A DNA stretch of 64,000 nt from assembly GCA_029204225.1 (NCBI GenBank), contig CM055096.1, positions 44,441,967 to 44,505,966 on the forward strand. Direction: 5' to 3'. Positions 23,177 through 34,759 of this stretch are shown piece after piece. The notes under the pieces are model-generated. The model worked only from the letters and a program-made list of their open reading frames with translations, was not told the origin of the DNA and did not search any database. Numbering within the stretch: position 1 is the first letter of the stretch; each line of letters opens with the position of its first letter. Made by a program: the position numbers and the translations under genes. Source of the DNA: Diphasiastrum complanatum. Lineage: Eukaryota; Streptophyta; Lycopodiopsida; Lycopodiales; Lycopodiaceae.

Positions 23177-23645
23177 CTTCCACTTCCAGCTCTCCAATCA
23201 CCTCTTGATGCAACTGCTCTACTGTCCCCCTGCACTAATTCCTCTTCAATTTGCTGAAGCTCATCTCTCTAGTGCGGTGAAAAGGCCATGCTCAATTAAG
23301 CTTGAACACCACTTTCTGGGTCTATAAACTCCAATTTTGTGCAGAAACCAGAGAATTAAAGACAAACCCAACTCAGAAATTCACTCCAGAAGTGGGAAAT
23401 GCATAGGGATCATGAAGAATTCAGCCCTACCCAAACGCCTGGATTCAAATTTATCTTATGAACAGGCTTGCTTGCAGCAACAGTTCTAAGGGGCAAAACC
23501 CAGTAAAAAGACAGCCATTTTGGACGGGAAAAAAAAGGCGAGCCTGATTAGAGAAGAGGGGAGGCTCAGAGCAGCCTATTAGAAAGAAAAACCAAGAAAT
23601 CGACGCTGATCGGGAGGAAAATCCCGACCTTTTGCTGCCGCAGCG

Positions 23646-23647
<2 letters not shown>

Positions 23648-23691
<44 letters not shown>
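23648..23691. repeat. (GA)n microsatellite upstream of the DUO1-like gene
   Basis: About 22 GA units, some 470 bp upstream of the MYB start codon, probably in its promoter or leader. On the transcribed strand it is a CT tract, a common feature of plant core promoters and leaders. Confidence 0.93.
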
Positions 23692-23693
<2 letters not shown>

Positions 23694-23748
23694 AGAGAAG
23701 AGAGGCAGGGAGGGAGGGGAGCGAGAGAAAGCAGTTACCGCTGGAAGC

Positions 23749-23758
23749 GCCACGTGGC
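23749..23758. promoter_or_regulatory. Palindromic G-box GCCACGTGGC (proximal)
   Basis: A perfect 10-bp palindrome with the CACGTG core bound by bZIP and bHLH factors. It is about 570 bp upstream of the MYB ATG, just beyond the GA tract. Its use in vivo is inferred only. Confidence 0.6.
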
Positions 23759-23925
23759 ATTCTAAGCTATTTTCTCAGATTTGAAAATTGTATCCCAAAA
23801 AATATATTTTTTGATTTATTTTTATTTATCTTAATTCAATATAATATAAATGTCTCCTTTCCATGATAATTTTTTTTAAAATTTTTAATATTGTATAAAG
23901 TATATTTTAAGAGGCTTTAAAATCT

Positions 23926-23935
23926 GCCACGTGGC
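23926..23935. promoter_or_regulatory. Palindromic G-box GCCACGTGGC (distal)
   Basis: An identical decamer 177 bp further from the MYB gene, again followed by AT. The AT-rich segment between the two copies contains no gene. Confidence 0.55.
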
Positions 23936-25949
23936 ATACAAATAATACTATGGCAAATATAAATTGCTTAATTTTGATATATAAATGTTTTTTAAAAACT
24001 AAAAGTGAAGTAACGTCTCAATTTTCTGAGTTCAAAATTGAAACGTGGCCAAAAAATTGGGGCTTGTGGTGGTCACCCCCACATTAAGGCCCAAAACTCA
24101 CTTTTGGGGGATGGAACTCGGTAGGCAAGAAGGCACTCTGGTGGGTTTATGTTTGGTTGAAATGATGGTCTTGTAAGCCATGCGTACTGTCGTTCCTTGC
24201 TTCAAATCGGAGGCTCTTGGCTTCGACCTAGCGATGATTGTGCATCCTTTAATTTGGCCCCATGACTGTGAATTTTTCATTTCATAATGTGGAACTCGCT
24301 TGGTTAAGCCAGAACCACCCAAGAATCCTGCACACCTAGTTGGGGGGCCAACCGACCACATCCGGGTTGCTTCCCATCGTGTAGTTATGTTTTTGAATTT
24401 TATTCTGCCTCATGACCAACTCATTCTCTATTCTTAATGGTAAACCAATGTTTTCAAACCAAATGGTTTAAGACGGTACACAAACGATCACTTTCATAAT
24501 ATTTTGGTGATAATTTGTCAATCAACCATTAAGTATTGTATAGATCGAGTCTCATCACTAAATTTGTGGCCTAGTGAGGAGGCAACAAATTTATTCAAAA
24601 TGCTACTATACCTCAATAATAAAAGTGGTTACTCTATCAAATACTTGTGATTGATACCTTGAAGACCATATTATGTAAGTAGAGAAAACAATTTTAGAAA
24701 ATGGTTTCATTAATCATTTCTGTGACATCGTCCATGGTCAACGGGTAATCAGAATTACCTTCCAAGGAATCACAAAAAAACGAGTTAATTCATGTGTTAA
24801 GAAATTCACCAATATATCTTTTATAAATAAATAGCTTGTCGGGTTTCCGATTTTGTAAATTTGAGATATCCAAAAAGGGGTCATGACCAATATCTCAAAT
24901 TTTCGACAAACAAACGTTTTATGACCAATAGTGTTTGGCATCACTAAGACTTACGACTATACTATGCTCAACTGATCCAGTTAGTTTCAGATCTTCATTT
25001 TGGAATTGTCTGCGTCCCATACCACAAGTTCTTTCGCCACGAAGGCCCTCCACTTTCTGATCAAAGTGTCAGAAACATAATACAAGTATATGAAATTCTC
25101 GGAAATTTATAAAAAATTCCAACTTCGACTCAATCAAACATTCTTTCGCACCTATTCACAATCTTTACAGTCACTGTAAGGCTCACAATGACAGATTTAG
25201 AAATGGGGAAAAATGAACTGGCTTTTTCTTGTTCTTAACAACAAACAGTGATGGTACGCCCCAGCTTCACTGAGTATATCAAGAAAACAACTTTTTTGTT
25301 ACATTTTAGTCTTTCCATCTTAAGCTTCTGGGCCATTTTTAGTCGTGTCTGTTTTTGAAAAAAAGACTCATGTTCTCAGTTGCCCACAACAATTAATAAA
25401 GCAAATATAATTTGTCAATTGTGAAAGAAGCCTTACGAAATTCCTCCAAGAATTTAGCCCAATCACAATTCTATGGGTTGCGTCCTCCACCACAAGGAGG
25501 CCTTACCCAAAGCAAAAAATCGACGAAATTCACTTTTTTATTTTGGGACGTGTTTGGCCAACGATTTATCCAGTCATCAACATCTTTGGAGCTTTCAATT
25601 GCTGGAAAAATTTTCGGTTGTTAGCCCAAGCTGTATAACATAATGGCTAGTAATTGAATAGATTTTGCATTCGTTTTTTTCTATTCATTACCCTAATGAA
25701 ATTCCTACACATTGTGGTCCAAAATTTGCAACCATGTGTTTTAATATTATAGGGGGCCATCACGGTCGAGTGATGTCGGGCGAATTTTCATTTGCCCCCC
25801 CTTCTTTAGAATTTCATTCAATCCATTTGCATAGAAAAAAAACCGAAAAAATTGATAAATTTTTTCGTTCAGTTAAATCATTATGGGTATACTTTCCTAA
25901 TCGAGCAATGTCCACAAAAAACATAGCGTTTAACGGACAATAACGTGCT
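23936..25949. other. No gene recognised
   Basis: About 2 kb with only short frames. At 25780-25800 there is a C7 run, and a strong small hairpin lies at 25844-25867 (listed separately). The stretch 25640-25930 has a composition unlike its neighbours (homopolymer runs such as T6, C7 and A8), but I could not match it to any organellar or nuclear gene. Confidence 0.4.
25844..25867. repeat. Perfect 10-bp stem hairpin with 4-nt loop
   Basis: CGAAAAAATT, GATA, AATTTTTTCG. It looks like an intrinsic-terminator or MITE-type fold, but lies in unassigned DNA. Confidence 0.8.
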
Positions 25950-26444
25950 CATAAAATTTTTACCAATGATTTTGCAAAATGGAACCAATGCATCATCTTG
26001 AATAGAACATCCTACAGCTAATAACTGATCCAAAAAAGATTTGAAGCTGTTGATGTAAGACGTGATGGCAGTAGAATCAGACATGCTAAGAGTAAAGAAC
26101 TTCCTTCTCAGACGTAATCTAGTGGTTACATCATGAGTCTCATAGAGATTTGATAACAAATATAATGCATCCTTAGAGGTTTTGTATGTGGTAACGTGGG
26201 ATATTTGGGAGTCGGCCAGATTGAGTGTGATGCATGCAAAGGCCTTCTGATCTTTGATCTTCCATGCCTTTGCTTGATCACCATCTTCTGGTTTCAAGTC
26301 AACACCTTCTACTACATCCCAAAGATCTCTATCTATCAACATCATCCAGAGTTTTAACTTCTAGATGTAGAAGTTAGAACCATTGAACTTGTCAATGATT
26401 CTAGCCTCGTTAGATGATGATGAAGAGCTACCAAGATGAGACAT
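25950..26444 (-). pseudogene. Ty1/copia gag remnant
   Basis: Read from ATG 26444: MSHLGSSSSSNEARIIDKF then GSNFYI, a TAG where tryptophan is expected, KLKLWMMLIDRDLWDVVEGV, KAFACITLNLADSQ, LYETHDVTTRLRLRRKFFTL and INSFKSFLDQLLAVG. It has the same architecture as the gag at 16.7-17.4 kb but differs in sequence. Similarity is lost at about 25980, where the element is broken. The primer-binding site lies about 55 bp upstream of the ATG. Confidence 0.85.
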
Positions 26445-26497
26445 GATAACAATAATATAAATGGAACAAACTTAATCTCTCAATTTATTTGAGCTAT

Positions 26498-26509
26498 GCT
26501 CTGATACCA
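26498..26509 (-). promoter_or_regulatory. Copia primer-binding site (tRNA-iMet type)
   Basis: Minus-strand TGGTATCAGAGC, three bases inside a putative LTR end (CCCCATCA on the minus strand, 26513 in plus coordinates). Confidence 0.85.
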
Positions 26510-26512
26510 ATC

Positions 26513-27999
26513 TGATGGGGCAAGGGAGATAGAAGAACGCGAATGGAGAAGAGAGCAGGAATGTTGCGAAACAGCTCTCCCATTACAATCAGCTGCTAGA
26601 TGCAAAAATAGTCTAATAGAATGCTTATGCTAAATGTAATCACCGCTTTAAGTGTCCTAATTGCCCAACAGGATCTTAAAAATTAAATCATACTCTCAAA
26701 AACAAGATTACAATCCACCGAAGAAATTAGAAATGGTTTGTGTGTGGTATTATTGGAAATCAGATTCAATGTGAAGTTTGGTTCTGAAAGAGCAGTATGA
26801 TATCACGCATTCCTCAGGCGTCAAAGATAGCCATCGTCTGATCAGAAACTGAGGAGTTGTATACATAGACGTCCGTGTTCTGATCAGAGTGAATAAACAA
26901 GCGTGATCAAACAACGATAAAGTGCATTCAATCACAACAAGCATTCATCTACATTAGATAGAAAAGCTGTTATTGCTATATTACATTGAAGCACAATACA
27001 AAAAAACAATTACAACCAAAAATTGACGGCATAATTGGGAGGCTCAAATAATACGTCTCATGGATGGAACAACCAATAATCTGTGCTTAGATGATCTATT
27101 TATAGATTTCATCCATGTATTGATTACATTGAATGTTTGTCACCTAATTAGGAAAGCCGTTGTATTGGAAGTATAAGGCTTTTGTGACAACTATACATAG
27201 TGTATACGGTCAACAAATTAGGATTGTTGACACGGACGAGGATGTCGCAAAAATCTCTCACTTCGTATTTGACGTGAAGTGGTTTTCTCTCACTTTGCAA
27301 ATTTTGGAATGGCTGGGAACGTTCCTCGTTCAAAACAGACAACCTTCGACATTTTCTCTCTTTTCGGTTTTGTGAAAACCGAAGGTGCCTTTAAACAAGT
27401 TTAAGGTGCCCTTAGAAAGTTGAAGGTGCCCTCAAAAAGATGAAGATGTCTTTAACAGTTCAACTCTCTCGCACTTTTTGGGAAAATGCGAAAAAGCCGA
27501 AGGTGGCCCTAAAACAAGTTTAAGCTACCCTTAAATGTTGGCGAAGGTGTCTTTAACAGTCTAACCCTTGAAATAGAGGACAAAATTTTTCTCTCTTCGC
27601 ATTTTTTGGGAAAAAAGTGAAGGGTGTTGAAAAAGTTAAACTGTTGAATTGTGAACAAGTTGACTTCTTCAAAAAATAATGAACGGAGGAAGTCGAAGGT
27701 AAGTGTTGCAATTTTCGGGAAAGTGCGAAAAATGCGAACTGCGACACTTAGTGTATCGCAGACGGTTAAAAAATAATGTAAATCTGCAGACTTGTTCTAA
27801 ATGCAAGTTTGTGGAAGTCCTTGAAGATGGCCAAGTCTTCAATGACTTCAAGTTATTAAACTTAACATCTGAACTTGAAATTATGAAGGGATTGGTTACC
27901 CTTTGCTAGGGATTAGTCGAAAGTCCGTTGTAGACATCCTTCAAATAAATTGGCTGTCTAAGTTATGATTCCAAGAAGACAACTATGGGCTTAATTTTC
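26513..27999. other. Putative copia LTR, then repeat-bearing unassigned DNA
   Basis: The LTR begins with TGATGGGGC at 26513 (plus coordinates); its outer end could not be fixed because no matching CCCCATCA was found. Further right, 27370-27560 contains at least five variants of GAAGGTGCCCTTAAA and two of TCTTTAACAGT. A 68-codon frame at 27703-27909 (+) has paired CxxC motifs (CEKC and CSKC 27 residues apart) but is otherwise unrecognised and probably not a gene. Confidence 0.4.
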
Positions 28000-29270
28000 A
28001 ACAGTCATGACGTTCCCTGTGCAGGTCATCAAGGTATACATAGGGCTCTGGACTTGGTCAGGAGAGAGTTTTGTTGGCCAAAACTCAAGCCATTTGTTGA
28101 GTCTTATATGTAGGTAAGTGTAAACTTTGTCAGTTAGCCAAAGCTGAAGCTTAAAGACTGGAGGGTTGTTACATCCCCTACATATCCCTCAAAAACGATG
28201 GAAAAGTACATCTATGGATTTTGTGGTGGGACTTCCAAAGATCCCAACACCAAAATGATTATATTTGGGTTGTGGTGGACAAGTTAACAAAATTAGCTAC
28301 TTTTATACCAGTCAAGTCAACTCCTAACGCTTTGGATTTAGCCCAGATATTTGTGGAAAGATTATTCAGGCTTTATGGATTTCCAAGTGATATTTTTAGC
28401 GATAGAGATCCTAAATTTACAGGTCACTCTTTGTCAGCTGTATTCCATAAGCTAGAAACCTCGCTTAGTTTTGGTTCTACTGATCATCCAGAATCAAATG
28501 GCCAGACTGAGAGAACTAATCAGACTATGGAGGATTTGTTCAGAAAAAATGTGTCTCATAGGCAATTTCAGTGGAAAGATTACGTTCCTTTGATTGAGTT
28601 TGCTTACAATAATAGAAAACATTCTACTACTGGTTATAGTCCATTTATGCTGATGTATGATTTTCAACCTAGGTCTCTGGTAAATGTGGAGACGAAGTCT
28701 GTTAAGATCCAAAAAGATGCGGATTTTTTGCATGATATGCAAGAAATGTTGCATGTGGCCCATGATTGTATCTGCAATGCTAAGGATAGAGCTAATCACT
28801 ATACCGATATTAAGAGGTCCCCCAAAGATTTTAAAGTTGATGACTAGGTATATCTTAGAATACCTAAAGATTCTAAGACTATGCGTACAAAAAAGCATTA
28901 TAAATTGTCTACCAGATATTGTGGACCATTTCAGATTATAAGAAAATTTGGTCCTTTAGCTTACGAACTAGATCTTCAGGACAAGACTATTGCTCACCTA
29001 GTGTTTCATGTAAGCCAATTAAAAATATGTTTGCATGAAGGTGATGTAGCTGGTTCATAGAAAGATCTTATCCATTTGGAGGACTTATCACGTAGTATTC
29101 CTTTGGAACCTGAAAAAGTAATAAAAAACTAGAGATAAACAATTGAGAAGTCGTTCTATCTCTGAGTGCCTGATCAGGTGGAAAGGTACTAAGGATGATG
29201 ATTCACGGGAATAGGTTAAAAGCATAAAGAAGAACTTCCCTGGTTTTCACTTCTAAGGATAGAAGTAGTT
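28000..29270 (+). pseudogene. Ty3/gypsy chromovirus integrase with eroded chromodomain
   Basis: Zinc-binding region AGHQGIHRALDLVRREFCWPKLKPFV at about 28020-28100, then the integrase core: DYIWVVVDKLTKLATFIPVK, LYGFPSDIFSDRDPKFTGH, STDHPESNGQTERTNQTMEDL and LIEFAYNNRKHSTTGYSPF. The catalytic D-D-E positions are present. The longest open frame is 28221-28847; a TAG near 28846 is followed by same-frame YLRIPKDSKTMRTKKHYKLS and FGPLAYELDLQDK. A piece near 29160-29260 (LIRWKGTKDDDS ... FPGFHF) recalls the chromodomain that targets chromoviruses to heterochromatin. Frameshifts and stops make it inactive. Confidence 0.9.
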
Positions 29271-29284
29271 CAAGGGGGAAGGAA

Positions 29285-29779
29285 TGTTGTGTCCATGTCT
29301 TGTATAGGGGAATTGGAATAATTCCTGACGTGGATAGCCGGTCACTCCAGTTGTATGTGATTACTAGTTATGCTTTGTCATTCTGAACGTGGTTGTTATA
29401 AGTAATTAATAATCATATGAGGGCCCAGACCTATATTTGGACATAGGAGCTTTTGCATGGTGATTGACTACTATAATGTAAGAATAGGAGATCAATAGCT
29501 TATTGTAGGCTGAATGGGGGATCCTAAGGGGAATATTCTCTCCTCTTTGAGAGAATATATACCATGGAAACTCGCCCATCTTCCTATTGGGATTTTAGAT
29601 TCATGAGCCAAGATCCTCTCCTCTCTTGTGTTCATTCATTGTGTGCTTGGAGAGAAGTGGTCAGAGTATTGACTAGCCATTTTTTGGTTGGGTGGTTTGT
29701 GCTCCACATGTGTCCTTTTGGTTTGCATGTGACAGGATTCTTGAATATCTTCACTTGGCGATCGTTATAATCTCATCTC
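29285..29779 (+). repeat. Putative 3' LTR of the gypsy element (right end undefined)
   Basis: A purine-rich tract (AAGGGGGAAGGAA, about 29272-29284) directly precedes TGTTGTGTCC, the expected layout of polypurine tract and LTR start. The right end is not determined; the sequence passes into a TC microsatellite at about 29780. Confidence 0.55.
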
Positions 29780-31079
<1,300 letters not shown>

Positions 31080-31470
31080 TTAACAGCCCATGGGCCTTAA
31101 AGTGGACAATACTCTTTTGTTGGCTCCAATTGCTTCTTCAATGAGAGATGTCATTTTGGGAAGAGTAAAAGTGTCATGTCGCAATAATTTTATTGAAAAA
31201 GTACTAAAGAACTTATTGATGTGGTCATGAGTATGACCAACAAGCAAAAAATTAAGTTTAATCCTTCTAAATATCTTTTTCGCCACCAACATATTGAGAT
31301 ATCCTAAAACTATTTGATTTTATTTTCTCGAGTTCTTTGTCTAGTTGTAAATACAAAATCAGGGGCACTCTTTCAGGCCAAGCAAATATCACCTTATGCA
31401 TAATAGTAACAGTAAGGTTGGGGTCATTGTGAATATACACCCAGATACACTCATTTTCACTTTTCTAGGA
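31080..31470 (-). pseudogene. DUF7869-like transposon-associated fragment
   Basis: On the minus strand a broken frame reads KVIFAWPERVPLILYLQLD, then (after a frame change) an ENKN-like stretch and YLNMLVAKKIFRRIKLNFLL, and VGHTHDHINKFFSTFS. The order LDNC..ENKN...FL.VGHTHxxID..FS is one I associate with uncharacterised ORFs (DUF7869) of mobile elements in seed-free plants and animals. The transposon class is not established from this piece. Confidence 0.5.
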
Positions 31471-31948
31471 ATCATGACATTGTTGAAATTTATTTATTTT
31501 TTATTTTTTTGATTGGCTAATATAATGTTAAAATATTTGCTAAATTGTTTGGTAATCATATATTTTAGGGTTTTGTTTTTGAAGTTTTCGTTAGTTAGCT
31601 CTCGATATGTCAATTCGATACACTGTATTGAGCTGTCATCTAAATGTTGTCATTTCATTCTTAAGGATAGTATCTTTTTCGCAATGTTAACCTAAATTTC
31701 GATGCACCATATCATGATTAAGGTTAAGTTAACAAGTTTTAAGTGGGTTTCTGATATGCCGCCGTATCAAAATCCTTGTTCAAGCTATCTCAAGATCAGT
31801 AAAAGCTAAGTCAGTCATTCTAATTATTGTCAAAGCACTCGTCCGCATCTCACGTAAAGTAGTTTAACAAGGTTTTTGATGCGCAGTATCGAAATTTGTG
31901 ATAAAGGGAGCATTTACTCCGAAACGTTTTTGGTTGTTTGATAGGGTA

Positions 31949-32062
31949 GTGAAATCTTCCTCTATTCCATGAAATACCTGTGAAATCTTCTTCTATTCCA
32001 TGAAATAGCTGTGAAATCTTCTTCTATTTTGGGAAATACCTGTGAAATCTTCTTCTATTCCG
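31949..32062. repeat. 31-bp tandem repeat, 3.7 copies
   Basis: Units start at 31949, 31980, 32011 and 32042 and begin GTGAAATCTTCTTCTATTCC, ending in GAAATACCT or GAAATAGCT. Copies differ by a few bases. Confidence 0.95.
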
Positions 32063-32837
32063 CTATTTTTCATTGTAGCTCCGTTCATCTTTTGACAACT
32101 TCTTTCATGCGTTTAAATATAGGCAGAAAATATCTAGATATATGATATTTTGCCTCCAAAATTCACTAGTATTGTAACCATGGCCCATGTGACCACCCAA
32201 CGGGTCAGCGCAGGTTGGTGGAACTTGGAAGCATCCCCCTACTGGCCACCAATACCTCAACACATGCCATTACCACCATAGTTGCGGCCTAGTTAGGAGC
32301 CAAGTTGATTCTGCTGTCGGGACGGCTCCCGGGACCCATGTCCGGAAGCCAGACTGATTCTGCCAGGCTTGCCAGGCTTAATCAGCAAAATAAAAACTAA
32401 GTCTAGAAAAGCGTGCTTTACCAAAAAGCACTATATCTCAGGACAGAGGGGACGCGCCGAATCACACTAGAACTATAGGGGGAGTCCGGCAGACAGAAAC
32501 TTGGGCAGCTCAACTAGCACCAGGTCTCAACTCCCTCTACCAGCACGAGCCAGGCACAATGCCCAGCATGTGTTGTTGGCCTCGAGACCAGTCAGTCTAT
32601 GTATGAATGTAACCTCTTCCAAATTTAATAAAGTTGATCCTTGGGGATGATTACCATTTCGGTTTCGCCTCCGGGACTGGTCCAAGTGGAAGGATCCTTA
32701 CTACAACCTTTTTGCGTCGCTGGCGCCTAAGGGTCCATGTCACTGACGTGTGGCTCGCCGCTATGCCATTTGGTCAGTTTGGCGACCACTATGCCTTGGG
32801 TTTCATGTGTGGCTTGTCTTTGCCTTGGGTTACTTTT

Positions 32838-32839
<2 letters not shown>
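32063..32839. other. Probable retroelement LTR/leader, no gene
   Basis: GC content rises between 32180 and 32760. AATAAA occurs at about 32627, and TGGCGCC-like words (CTGGCGCCTAAGG near 32720) resemble primer-binding sites of some gypsy elements. No LTR pair was found, so this is only a suggestion. Confidence 0.3.

Positions 32840-32927
<88 letters not shown>
32840..32927. repeat. (GA)n microsatellite, about 44 units
   Basis: A perfect GA repeat of about 88 bp; all overlapping Arg-Glu frames are artefacts. Confidence 0.97.
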
Positions 32928-32929
<2 letters not shown>

Positions 32930-34759
32930 CAAAAATAAAAAATTTGCATATGTGCGTCCAAATTAAAGGCCTTAGCATAGTCAATCGTCTAGGTTGCATG
33001 CCTAGCCAATGTAAAGGCTTGATCGTATGATAGTACAAAATATTAATTTTATGGAGATAATGTAAAAATTGATTTGATAACAAATTTTATCTTACAACTT
33101 ATAGAGCAAATAGTTTAACACAGAGCTTTTAAAGTATCAAACAAATATTACTAACTCAATATATAGGTATTCAGCTATTGATTCCCCAAAAGGAGGACCT
33201 ATTGCTCAACAACATGCGATTTGTATTTGAGAGTGGATTCAACACATGATTCATCACTCAAATCTTCGTAAGATAGTAGTTCGAGTTTTGTATAAAGTTA
33301 TGCCTTTTTGGTTTCTTTCCAAATATAAATGTTTATGTGATTTCTTGCTTATTGTTTCCTAACATGATATCATGACTATGCAAATAACATTTCAAATTCT
33401 TGACAATTGGAAGACCGGCAACCTTGTATCTCCATACTTTAATATTTGTAAATTCCTTGAAGATGCTAGGCAAGTATGAAAGAAGAAGACTTTATGGCAA
33501 TCCAACAAGTGATAAGATGACAACTTCAAGAAAGTCACACCATATTGTGAGCTTACCATAAGTAAAGGTTAGAAGCAAACAATCTAGAAGAAGTAGAAGA
33601 ATGGGATATGGGAACAAGGGGAAGGACATCTCAATTAAAATTGTAGGTTCTAGGCATAATTTTGGGCCTACCCACATGGTTGAAAGCTTACCATAGGTCA
33701 AAGAAAAAATGTTTGTGGGTTAGGAGTAGACAATCTAAAAGATGGGTCATGGGGACATGGGGAGGGAGATACATGATGTTAAGCCAACCCACTAATGTCT
33801 AGCCATGTGGATTTGTTCCAAGGTGTGAGGTGGAGAGAGTTCCAACTTAGACCCACAACCAATCATAAATATATGTAGATCCTTGCTTTGCGACAAAATA
33901 TTTTGCATGAGATGGGGAAAGCATCAACCCAGCTCTCGCAAGACATGTTCAGTTTTTCCTCAAGCCTCATATCTTAGAAGCACGGTTGCATTTGGGCCCT
34001 GCGTCCCCACAACCACACATATTTTTTTGGGAAGCCCGAGTAGCCACAAGCAGCGTGGCGCTTGGGCAGCTTGGGGTATGACATTCTCTTGTAATCACAG
34101 TCCCCCCGTATGGGTTTTTGTCTAAGAGAACTAAACTTGGTACCCCTACTTGTGTGCTTTGCGGGGTGTGCCAAAATGGGCACTCGTGAAATTTTTGTGT
34201 CGATGACTTTTGGGGTGCGATTGAAATGCTCGTTCCCAATCAATTTTTTGTCAACACTCAAAAACCTTGGGCAGTCTTCGGGTAGCACCGCTAGAACTAG
34301 CTAGGCCCAAATGGCTCCCAGGTGTGGGGCAGTGCCTATAAGCCACATGGGTCCTCAAGCCCGCCTATGAATGGGTACAATCTAGCCATACCAATGTCCC
34401 CTCGTATATAGTGGTACCACTCGCGAAGTGATAAGTTTAAAATTTTGTCATGTGTTTGTTCTTTTTTTGGTCATGTGGGCAGAAGATAGTTTGGGCCGGG
34501 CTCAAACTTAAGGGCCGCGCCTTTTCAGCCTGAGTTGGGGGCGGGGGCATCGAGGATGCGCCACCGACGAGACGTGGCATGTGGCAACCACAATAGAAGC
34601 AGCTCTGCGGAGATGGCCGATGCAGGCTGTGAAGAAGGATCGAAGGGGAGTGGATCGGATCTCATTTTCGCAATCGTAGAATGGAATAAGGGAGCATTTG
34701 GATCTAGTTCTCGCAGATTGATCTAGTTATTCGATTGTAGAATTGGAGGAAAGCGGAAA
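32928..34759. other. Spacer and presumed promoter of the PLAC8 gene
   Basis: No gene recognised. Around 33540-33780 a roughly 140-bp segment is imperfectly repeated (GAGCTTACCATAAG / AAGCTTACCATAGG, AATCTAGAAG / AATCTAAAAG, GGGATATGGGAACA / GGGTCATGGGGACA). From about 34470 the sequence becomes GC-rich, as expected of a leader and promoter, up to the ATG at 34760. Confidence 0.45.

Noticed and set aside
23195-23197. TTG as the start of the MYB protein
   Set aside because: The in-frame ATG at 23176 is the first after a stop and leads directly to the R2 repeat.
27703-27909. Small zinc-finger protein with paired CxxC
   Set aside because: No family match, AT-rich flanks, and it sits in retroelement debris; the cysteine spacing alone is weak.
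34535-34726. Upstream 63-residue ORF as the start of the PLAC8 protein
   Set aside because: It ends before the conserved ATG 34760 and has no similarity to CNR6 N-termini.
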